A program made the translations under genes and the position numbers. The notes beneath the pieces were generated by a model. It was not told where the DNA came from. It saw only the letters and a program-made list of their open reading frames with translations, and ran no database searches. Below, in pieces: positions 11,455-20,059 of a stretch of 64,000 nt of DNA (position 1 is its first letter; the number at the start of each line of letters is the position of its first letter). The DNA comes from Azolla caroliniana (Eukaryota; Polypodiophyta): the NCBI GenBank assembly GCA_043228905.1, contig JBHGNT010000005.1:16864001-16928000 (forward strand). The letters run 5' to 3'.

Positions 11455-11530
11455 TGACATAGCCTAGTAGTAAGTCTATTGCCTCCTATCTTGGAGGTGC
11501 AAGGTTCAAGTCTTGCTTACATCCCTTTTA
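11455..11530 (+). other. tRNA-like module in GypT3 LTR
   Basis: The order is A-box-like CCTAGTAGTAAGTC, an anticodon-arm-like hairpin, a B-box arm GCAAGGTTCAAGTCTTGC, and then a TTTT run that could end pol III transcription. It is a diverged copy of the module at 4890-4957. Confidence 0.5.
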
Positions 11531-12104
11531 AAGCACAAAATATTATTAGGCTTTTGAACCAAATATCTTTAAAATGCACCAACCCGATCGATCCGTCCGA
11601 TTTGCATCCGTTCGGTTTGGCCCGGTTCAGTCTGCATCTCGAGGTCCCCGGATGCCGGATGTCGTCGTCGTCCGTCACCAGATCCATCGCCAGTTCCGTC
11701 GCCGGATATCGTCGTCATTCGTCCGTCCAGTTCCGGTTCCATCGCCGTCCAAAACAAATGAACTTGACTACATCCATTCATCAAGTCATTTAACTCATCC
11801 TTTCTATTCTCCACACATAGACACAAAGGTAATAGCTTTTGCTCTTCCTTATATATGGTGAAATCCTTATTTGTCCTATCTATGTGGGATATATCACAAT
11901 TTTTTATTTTTCTCTTTTTCTTTCCAAACTTCATACCCACATAACTTGACACTCAAATGTCCATTTATTATGTAGCAAAGTGCATTCAAAAGCTCTTGAA
12001 GATCTCCATACATTATTATTGTTTCATATTGTGTGTGAAGAACCACACTCGATTTTGTACATTCCATGCAATTTTCACACCGTTGCCGAAAATCTTCACG
12101 ACAA

Positions 12105-12223
12105 CGTACTAGGCTAGGATCGTATGCCTCGAACGGCCTACCAGTTACACTAAAATCTAGACAACGATCCGGCTCTTGGTTTATTGAGACGATCTGGATC
12201 ATGCCGAGGTTGCTCGCTCAACG
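12105..12223 (-). repeat. Start of 3' LTR of CopK3
   Basis: From 12223 leftward the minus strand (CGTTGAGCGAGC..., CAAGAGCCGGATC, CTAGTACG) lines up with the start of the element's 5' LTR pieced together from 51924 and 19379. Identity is only moderate by eye. GypT3 interrupts it at 12104. Confidence 0.6.
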
Positions 12224-13137
12224 CGATCCTTCAACGTAGTGCGACCGCTGCCAATTTTCGTGTTTGGTTTTGCCGAATCTGGATTTGTCCAACAACGCGC
12301 TTCTTCCAGCACTCGCTCTCTCAGTGGCCTTTCTTGCCATAGTACCAGCATTCTATGTAGACCTTTGATTGCCAGTTTCTGGCACTGCCTTGACTCCCCT
12401 ACTCGTGGAGGGTCCGAAACTACTATCGGTAGTACCTTTGTGCCTTCTTTCCTACTCTTGTCGGCCGCCACTATTGCATGTTGATCCACCATGTCCTCCA
12501 CGCCCACGGGGCCAATCCGCTTCCATGTACAGCATCTGGTTGTACGATTGAGTGGTCCTCGACCCACTCATGTGGTTTTCTTTGAACATTAGCTTCGATT
12601 GTAGGTTGAAAAAGGACGGTGGCTTCTCCCCGGTGCATATCAACGTCTGGGTTGGCCCGTACCTCTGCGCTAGATCACTGAGGCAGATCCATACCATCTT
12701 GTCTTCGTCCACCGTCACGTTGATGGACTCTAGTGGGTCGCGGATCTCCTTTATTTTCTTGGTGTAGTCGATAACTGACATGTCCCTTTGCTGCATGTTG
12801 TTGAGATCTTGTCGGACCTGCAAATTCTGGGTCGTGGTACTTGCGCGAATATCCTTTTGTGATTTTCCCCGGCTTCCTTCGACATTTTCATGTCTCTAAT
12901 GTAGTCGAGCATCTATTCGTGCACATAGGATGTGAGATAGTACAATATGCAACTCGTTGCTTGTTCCCATACCAGGAACTCCTTGTGTGCTAGCTCCGAT
13001 GCTACTTCATTTGCTCCTTCGACATAAGTCCAGTCGTCGTGCCTCAACAGGTACTGGTGCATCTTGTAGGACCAAGACCCATAGTTGTTTCTCTCAAGCT
13101 TCTCCGTCAAAAGCGATCTTGCCATGCTTCTATCCAT
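12224..13137 (-). pseudogene. Copia gag (CopK3), decayed
   Basis: The frame starts at 13137 with SLLTEKLERNNYGSWSYKMH and continues with LYYLTSYVHE, QVRQDLNNMQQRDMSVIDY and ICTGEKPPSFF. It closely parallels the gag at 13982-14662 (CopK1) and belongs to the copia capsid family. Frameshifts fall near 12900 and 12500. After the basic, Gly-rich tail the sequence runs straight into the 3' LTR, so the element lacks pol. Confidence 0.8.
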
Positions 13138-13221
13138 TTCCTCTTTTGTCTGTTCTTACTGGGAATTAGGGTTTGTCTGTGTTACAACTCTTGTCGACAA
13201 CAGAAGATTCTCAACCCTCAT

Positions 13222-13233
13222 GCTTCGATACCA
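13222..13233 (-). other. Primer binding site of CopK3
   Basis: The minus strand reads TGGTATCGAAGC directly inside the LTR end, one change from the initiator-tRNA-Met type TGGTATCAGAGC of CopK1. Confidence 0.8.
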
Positions 13234-13464
13234 TGAAAAAGCTAGCGTGCGGAAGCGTATTGACACAACCGGCTGAGCCGGATAGCAACAAAGAATATAC
13301 GAAGGTTTAATGGAAAGCTTGGAAATACATAGAGTACACACGGGAAAGACAAAGAGAGTAGAACACACAAAACTTATTTCAAAATACTCTATGAACTCTG
13401 TCTATGTACAACTGTGCTTTAGAGCACTTTCTATACAAGTCCTTAAAAGGATTGGCAGGTACTT
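13234..13464 (-). repeat. 3' portion of 5' LTR of CopK3
   Basis: It contains GGACTTGTATAG, CCATTAAACCT and CTTCCGCACGCTA, all matching the CopK1 LTR. It is cut off at 13464 by CopK1. The continuation is at 19273-19384 and 51889-51924. Confidence 0.75.
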
Positions 13465-13909
13465 TGTTGAGAGACAAGCTCAACATCGGCCGGATCGGCT
13501 GAAGAAGCCGAGGACCGGATCTGTTGGGACCGATCGGTTAGGCCAAATGCGTGCACCGGTACGCAGCCTAATGCGTAGGTAGGGCCGGATCGATGCGTAA
13601 ACCGGGAGGCCGTTAGGGAAGATATTTTGTGAGGAATATATTTGGGAGTTAGTGTAGGAGCTCTTAATGAGCATTGAATTATTGTCAGTCCTTCTAGGAC
13701 TTGTATAAAAGTGTTCATTGAACACACATATGTATAGAGTGGTAAATAGAGATTGAGTATTTTTTTGTGGAATATAGTTCTTGTGTTTTCTCTCTCTCAC
13801 TCTCTCTGTCTCTCCCATGTATACTGTGTAAGCTCAAGCTCTCCATTAAACCTGAGTTTTCTTCCTTCTGTTCGGTCTTCATACTTGCTTCCGCACGCTA
13901 CTTTTTACA
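13465..13909 (+). repeat. 5' LTR of CopK1
   Basis: It runs from TGTTGAGAGAC to TTTTTACA. TATAAAAG near 13704 is a likely TATA box. A pyrimidine-rich CTCTCTCTC stretch near 13785-13815 resembles a transcription start region. Confidence 0.95.
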
Positions 13910-13926
13910 TGGTATCAGAGCGCGAG
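13910..13926 (+). other. Primer binding site of CopK1
   Basis: TGGTATCAGAGCGCGAG directly follows the LTR. It matches the 3' end of initiator tRNA-Met, typical for copia elements. Confidence 0.95.
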
Positions 13927-13981
13927 GGTTGAGAACCTCTCTGCAGCCAACACAGCTTGATGAAGAAGAACAAGAAGAACG

Positions 13982-15000
13982 ATGGATAGAGGAATGGCGA
14001 GCTCGCTTCCAACAGAGAAGCTCGACAGAACCAACTACGTGTCTTGGTCCTATAAGATGCACCAGTACCTGCTCAGGCACGGCTACTGGAGTAATGTCGA
14101 AGGAGCTAATGACGCAGCACCCGAATCGACACACAGAGACTTCCCGTCGTGGGAGCAATCGGCGAGCAGGGTATTATACTACTTCGCGTCGTGTGTGCGC
14201 GAACAACTATTGAGCTATGTTCGGGATGCAAAGACGTCGAAGAGTGCGTACAAAAATTTGAAGAAGATTTTCACTGTGAGCACCACAGCCAGGAAGCTTC
14301 AGCTCCGACAGGAGTTGAGCAACCTACGACAACGCGACTTGTCGGTGGCGGACTATACCTCCAAGATCAAGGATATCTGCGACTCCCTCGCCTCCATAGA
14401 GGTGAACATCGAGGAGAGCGAGATGGTCCAGATCTGTCTCGGACGCTTGGCGTCCAAGTTCGGGGCGTTCCGAACGGCTGTGTGTACCCGGGAGAATACG
14501 CCGTCCTTTTTTGACTTACAGTCAATGCTCCTGGTAGAGGAGAACCACGCGGGTGCGTCTACAAGCACGCACACCGACAGCAGAATGTTGTACACGGAGG
14601 GAGATAGGCCCCGTGGATGTGGAGGACAAGGCGAGTCGGCGCGCAATGGAGGCGGCCGATGAGATCAAGGAAGAAGGCACTGAAGTGATGCCGACAGCAA
14701 CTCCGGACCCTCCGGAAACAGGGGGAGTCGAAGAGATGAGAACCGGCAAGCGAAGGCCATCGCGGAGTGCTCATATTGTGGCAACAAAGGCCACAGGGAA
14801 AGTGAGTGCTGGAAGAAGCGCGCCGATTCGGAGAGAATCGGTTCCGGAAACGGCTCCAAAAATACCGACAAGGGAAATCGGCAGTGATCGCACTACGCTG
14901 AAGACTCCGGGAGAGCCGGAGAAGGGTCTGCCTTCATGACGAGACACGAAGCAAACTCAATGAAACAGACCACCCCGAGATCGGACGAGGTGTGGTACGT
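13982..15000 (+). pseudogene. Copia gag and start of protease (CopK1)
   Basis: The frame starts at ATG 13982. Copia capsid motifs are SYKMHQYLLRHGYW, SWEQSASRVLYYF, LRQRDLSVADYTSKI and CLGRLASKFGAF. In the same frame, after a TGA at 14660, comes a zinc knuckle CSYCGNKGHRESEC at 14768. The protease start WYV follows at 14993. One base is missing right there, so the catalytic D-S-G triplet is lost and the frame moves to that of pol. Unbroken relatives would make a single gag-pol polyprotein. Confidence 0.85.
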
Positions 15001-18000
15001 AGCTCCGGCGCATCAAACCACATGACGAACCATCAGGAGTGGTTCTCGTACCTTGAAAAACCGATACAACCTGGAGTAGTCGCAACAGGAGACAACACTC
15101 CGCATCCGATCGCGAATGTCGGAGAAGTTCCCCTTAGCCATGTCGGGCAGAAAGGGAAACTCATGAACGTGTTGCACGTTCCGACAATCACGAAGAACTT
15201 GGTATCTGTCGGACAGATCGTCGACCAAGGGATGGAGGTCCGGTTTACACATCTCGGGTGATTCATTGAGGAAGAAGGCCGTGTGATTGCGCAAGGGCGT
15301 AGAGACGAGAGGATGTTCATCCTCGACTCCACTGACGGCGGCACCGCAATGTTCGCGAAGGGACAAAAGACCAAGTCCGACATCGGCTTGTGGCACAAGC
15401 GGATAGGCCACGTCAACTACCAGCGGCTTCAAGATCTGCAATCGAAACAGGTAGTGTTCGGATTGCCCAAATTTAGTGGCCGAAAGGCACAAATTTCTGA
15501 AGCCTGCCAGCTCGGGAAGCAACACCGACTTCCTTTCCCCAACGAGTGAAACCGGAGCCGGAACAAGCTCGACCTTATACACTCCGATGTATGGGGGCCG
15601 TCACAAAACGTTAGTCTTGGCGGGAGTCGATATTTCGTCTCCTTCATCGACAACCACACGCGGCACACGTGGATCTACCTCATTGAGAGGAAGAGCGAAG
15701 TCTTCGACTGTTTCCGGGACCTCAAAGGGTTCGTGGAAACGGAAACGGGACGAAAGATCAAGTGCCTGCGGTCGGATGGCGGGAAAGTGTACTTTTTCGG
15801 TCAATTCAACGGTTATCTACAACAAATGGGAATTCGGCGCGAATTTAGTTGTAGACACACGCCGGCGCAGAACAGCATGGCCGAGAGGAAGAATCGGTTA
15901 GTTGTGGAAGCGGCACGGGAAATGCTGGAGGAGAAGAGCTTGACAAAGTTCTACTGGGCCGAGGCGGTAAGGACCACGGTATACATCCAGAACCGGATCG
16001 GAGACAAAGTGTCGGCGCACGAGCTATATTTCAGAACGAAGCTGAACTTGCGACACTTGAGGGAGTCCGGTAGCATTGCGTATGTGCATGTACCGAAGGA
16101 GAAAAGGAGGAAGCTGGACGCAAAGGCCGAGAAATGCATCTTGGTCGGTTACTCGGACGAGTAGAAGGGTTATAAGTGCTATAACCCTCGCACCAAACAA
16201 GCGCGTGTTAGCCGCGACGTTGTGGTTGACGAGTCCGCATCCTGGTACCAGCCCCGAACTACGAACCCCGACTCCAATCCGAGCTCTGACGATGAGGTCA
16301 GCGAAGCCGAGATGCCTCCGGATGAGCCCGAAATCGAGACCCGCGAAGAGAGTCTGATTTCACTCCGTTTAAGTGGATCGATTGGACGACTGAGTCGGTA
16401 CGACCAGTCCAATGAAGAGCCGGCGAGTAGTGGAGACTCGGCTGTGCATTCCCCGCGCAGGAGGCCGAGGAGACGGCTTACGCGCAAAGAGAAATGGAAG
16501 AAGAAGGTGTCGGATTCCGGCACGGATAGGAACGAGTCAGACCGACGCGAGTCCGACTCCGAGGGAACTGGTGACGGGTCTTTAAAGGTGAAATCCGCGT
16601 CGACCGAGAAGGCCTCGACATCGGCTAATGTGAGATTACGCCGATCTACCCGCCAGAAGAATCCTGTTTTGCGGTTCAGATACAACGAGTACATGGCGCA
16701 TCATTATGCGTACATGACCTGTGTAGCTGAAGTGCGTGAGCCGGAGAGCTACGCAGAAGCGGCTAAAGACGCGAATTGGCGTGCTGCGATGGAGGAAGAG
16801 ATGCACGCATTGGCGGAGAACGAGACCTGGTACTTAGTTGACGCACCAAGAGGGGTAAGACCAATCAGGTGTAGGTGGGTGTACAAGATCAAGTACAACA
16901 CCGATGGCTCGATCACCCGGTACAAGGCTCGGCTAGTGGCAAAGGGCTACACGCAGAAACACGGCATCGACTACAAAGAGACATTTGCGCCAGTCGTGAA
17001 AATGACGACCGTCCGTGTTTTTCTCGCCGTAGCCGCGGCCAAGGGGTGGCAGCTACATCAGATGGATGTAAAGAATGTGTTCCTGCAAGGTGACCTTGAG
17101 GAACAGGTGTACATGGTACAACCCCCCGGATTTCACTCCGGAACGAACTCCTCGGCAGTATGCCGACTGAAGAAGTCCCTTTACGGACTGAAGCAAGCCC
17201 CGCGTTCCTAGAACGCGAAGATCACGCAACAACTGCGTCGGATGGGCTTCGTCATGTCAAAATCGGACTCTTCCCTGTTCATCCGGAAAGGTTGACTCGG
17301 ACCGGTTAGTATTTTACTATATGTTGATGACTTGGTCATCACCGACGTCGACCTAGGTGAAATCAACCGCGTGAAGCTCCAGCTTGCGGTATCGTTCGAC
17401 ATGAAGGATCTGGGCGACCTTCATTACTTCCTCGGGATCGAACTGATCCGTACCCCCGAAGGCATATTGATCAGCCAACGTCATTAAGTGATGAGTATGC
17501 TCTTCAAATTCGGGATGGCCGACTGTAAGTCCGTCTCGACTCCTCTGGACAGAACCGTCAAGCTTCGTCCCGATACGGGAAAGGTATGCGACCCGACGAG
17601 GTTCCAACAAATTGTCGAAAGCCTCATATACTTGACCATCACCCGACCCGACCTCAGTTATCCGGTCGGAGTGATCAGTCAGTTCATGGCGCGACCTACC
17701 GAGGAGCACCTTCAGTGTGCGCAACGCATACTTCGGTATGTCAACGGCACTAAGGACCAGGGACTGCTATATCGAACCGGTGCAGCCGCGCAGTTAGTCG
17801 GCTACACCGATGCTGATTGGGCTGGCAACGCCGCCGGTCTCCGATCCACATCCGGATACGCGTTCTCCCTCGGGAGTGCCGCGATCGCGTGGAGCAGTAA
17901 GAAGCAGCCGACAGGTGCACTATCGAGCACCGAAGCTGAGTACCGAGGAGCGGTTGTCACGACATGCGAAGCCATATGGTTGAAGCGGCTTCTTAGGGAC

Positions 18001-18816
18001 CTGCAAGAGGAGGTGTCAAATCCGACGACGATCTAATGCGACAACCTCAGCAGCATCCAGCTCGCGAAAAACCCTGTTTTCCACGCATGGACCAAGCACA
18101 TTGAGGTGCACTACCATTTCGTCTGTGAGCGTGTCCTTTCCGGTGAAGTCAAACTTCAGTACGTGCCGACGGATCGGCAGACTGCCGACATCTTCACCAA
18201 GCCTCTTGGTTTGGACAAGTTGCGTCAATTCTCAGGTGCACTCGGATTGCGTCACCTTGATGTGCCAAACTTGAGGGGGAGAACAGTCCCAAACGACCAA
18301 GCAAGGCAGCAGGAAAGGAGCGGAGACCGCAACACCGAGTCGGTTGACTTGGTTGTCGAGTTCGACTTCGGATCGGCTGAAGAAGCCGAGGGTGGACCCG
18401 CGGAAAAGTCCAAAAGCGGACAAAAGGGGAATAGCCGAAGGAGAGAGCCAAAGCCAACCACGCATGGGGAAGATGACGCCATCGAGGGCGAGAAGACCGA
18501 AGACAAGTTGGAGACAGCCAACTCGGACAAGAGCGAAAACCAATCGGAGGTAGCCGAGTCGGTTCGGATGTGTGATTCAAATACGCTGAATCAACCGAGG
18601 CCCAAGCGGAGAAAAAGGCAGCAGGAGAAGCGTCAACACCGCAACAGCAGAAGAGCTAATAAGGGCCACATGAGCAGACAAGCCGACCGGAAGGGTCGAA
18701 GCATGCCGAGTCGAACAGGTCGAGGAGCGCGAGCGAGACGTGAAGCCAGGAGGAACCGGAGCTGTGAGCCCAAAGATCCAGAAGAGCCTCAAGTTGAGCT
18801 TGAGGGGGAGTGTTGA
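15001..18816 (+). pseudogene. Copia pol: protease, integrase, reverse transcriptase, RNase H and basic tail (CopK1)
   Basis: One frame of about 1270 codons stays in register and is broken only by stops at about 15259, 15547, 16162, 17209, 17293, 17485 and 18034. Order: the protease remainder (SSGASNHMT); the integrase zinc region (LWHKRIGHVN); the integrase core (SFIDNHTRHTW, LRSDGG, NSMAERKNR); a Ser/Glu-rich linker; reverse transcriptase ([36 protein letters not shown]); and RNase H (TDADWAGNAAG, ALSSTEAEYRGA, TKHIEVHYHF). After the usual end (LRGRT) an additional 185 residues rich in Lys, Arg, Glu and Ser run up to the 3' LTR. CopK2 keeps the same tail in frame. Confidence 0.92.
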
Positions 18817-19267
18817 GAGACAAGCTCAACATCGGTCGGATCGGCTGAAGAAGCCGAGGACCGGATTGGTTGCGACCGATCGGTTAGGCCGAATGCGTAA
18901 ACCAGTACGCAGACCGGTGTGTAGGTAGGGCCGGATCGGTGCGTAAACCGGGAGGCCGTTAGGGAAGATATTCCGTGAGGAATATATTTGGGAGTTAGTG
19001 TAGGAGCTCTTAATGAGCATTGAAGTACTGTCAGTACTTCTGTCAGTCCTTCTAGGACTTGTATAAAAGTGTTCATTGAACACACATATGTATAGAGTGG
19101 TAAATAGAGATTGAGTATTTTTTTGTGGAATATAATTCTTGTGTTTTCTCTCTCTCACTCTCTCTGTCTCTCCCGCGTATACTATGTAAGCTCAAGCTCT
19201 CCATTAAACCTGAGTTTTCTTCCTTCTGTTCGGTCTTCATACTTGCTTCCGCACGCTACTTTTTACA
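18811..19267 (+). repeat. 3' LTR of CopK1
   Basis: This direct repeat of the 5' LTR follows a GAGGGGGAG polypurine tract. It differs by scattered substitutions and a short additional repeat (GTCAGTACTTCT) near 19028. The pol frame's stop lies in the first bases of the LTR. Confidence 0.95.
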
Positions 19268-19272
19268 TACTT

Positions 19273-19384
19273 CAATGCTCGTACTAAGCTGCTGACACTA
19301 AATACTAGAACCATAACTACCTAGTAGATCCAAATCCGGCTCACCCCACTGGACACTGATCCGGCTCTTGGCTTATTCAATCCA
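19273..19384 (-). repeat. Middle piece of CopK3 5' LTR
   Basis: It joins in register to 13464 on one side (across the TACTT duplication) and to 51889 on the other (across ATCCA). It contains CCAAGAGCCGGATC on the minus strand, shared with the 3' LTR piece at 12105-12223. Confidence 0.7.
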
Positions 19385-19846
19385 TGTTATCGCTAGGGCC
19401 GGACAATGGCCTAACACAGGGTGTCCCTTTGAGACACTTCACCAAAGGGGTGTTGCAGTGAGATAAAGTTAGACCGCTTATTAATGAAACCCTAATTGGT
19501 TACTAAGCGGCAAGATCGTTAGTCATAATAAACGCGTAGGATAAATTACACTTAGCATAGAACGGTAACTAACAATGATTAAGATACATAACAACAACAC
19601 TATATTAATTATCCGCTAATGATTACAATCTAACCAAGCCCTTTTATAGGTCTCTGGCTTTAGGTACAAACTGGTGCCAACCGACAACCGGTTATGAGTC
19701 GGTCCGGATCCGGATCGGCATACCGATTCCGGGTCCGTCCGTTTGCTTCTCAAAATCATAATAATTCTATAGTATAACTAATCAGCTCCCGGTTATTAAT
19801 TATCCCCCTTTTCCCATTCTGGACTTCCCTTGCTGGCCGGTTAACA
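19385..19846 (-). repeat. 3' LTR of GypC2
   Basis: It starts TGTTATCGCTAGGGCC and ends GCCGGTTAACA on the plus strand. It is nearly the same as 51427-51888, with scattered substitutions. On the minus strand CCTATAAAAGG near 19650 is a likely TATA box. Confidence 0.95.
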
Positions 19847-19848
19847 CA

Positions 19849-19865
19849 TGGCACGCCCGTGGGAC
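19849..19865 (-). promoter_or_regulatory. Conserved motif beside 3' LTR (GypC2)
   Basis: The plus strand reads TGGCACGCCCGTGGGAC two bases outside the LTR. See the copies at 3881 and 29792. Confidence 0.7.
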
Positions 19866-20059
19866 AGTACCTTGTACGTCGAATCCCATGATCTGGCCTT
19901 CATTCATCCTCCAAATTATCTAGAATGCTTTGATCTAAGGGTTTCAATGGTTCCTTGGGAAGCTGTTCTGTCGTTTGTTGTTGCTATTGTTCCTCCTCCT
20001 ATTGTTCCTGCGGTTGTGGCTGCTCTTCTTGTCGCTTCGGCTCCAGCTGTGGCTGCTGC

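Larger units (their letters stand above)
4414..12104 (-). mobile_element. GypT3: Ty3/gypsy element, interrupted by GypC1 and GypT2
   Basis: Reading the minus strand: 5' LTR (12104 to 10988), primer site, gag-protease (10966 to 8717), start of reverse transcriptase (to 7915), GypT2 insertion, then a few more reverse transcriptase codons (4445 to 4414) before GypC1. The rest of pol and the 3' LTR must lie left of the window. The first four bases outside its 5' LTR are ACGT (12105-12108). It is a sister of GypT1 by LTR ends, primer site and gag. Confidence 0.85.
10988..12104 (-). repeat. 5' LTR of GypT3
   Basis: The 1117-bp LTR begins TGTCGTGAAGA and ends TCTTCACGACA on the plus strand, a perfect terminal inverted repeat. 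Inside are a cluster of CATGCATG-type words (11289-11355), a tRNA-like module (11455-11530) and GC-rich direct repeats around 11580-11750. Only one LTR is in the window; the partner would be to the left. Confidence 0.8.
13465..19267 (+). mobile_element. CopK1: complete-length Ty1/copia element
   Basis: The LTRs are at 13465-13909 and 18811-19267. TACTT lies on both sides (13460-13464 and 19268-19272). A primer site follows the 5' LTR, and a GAGGGGGAG polypurine tract precedes the 3' LTR. gag and pol fill the interior. It inserted into the CopK3 LTR. Confidence 0.95.

Noticed and set aside
19849-19865. Primer binding site of a plus-oriented element at the left GypC2 LTR
   Set aside because: gag, integrase and a second primer-like site (51404-51419) all put the sense on the minus strand. 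The motif is reported instead as a 3'-side feature.
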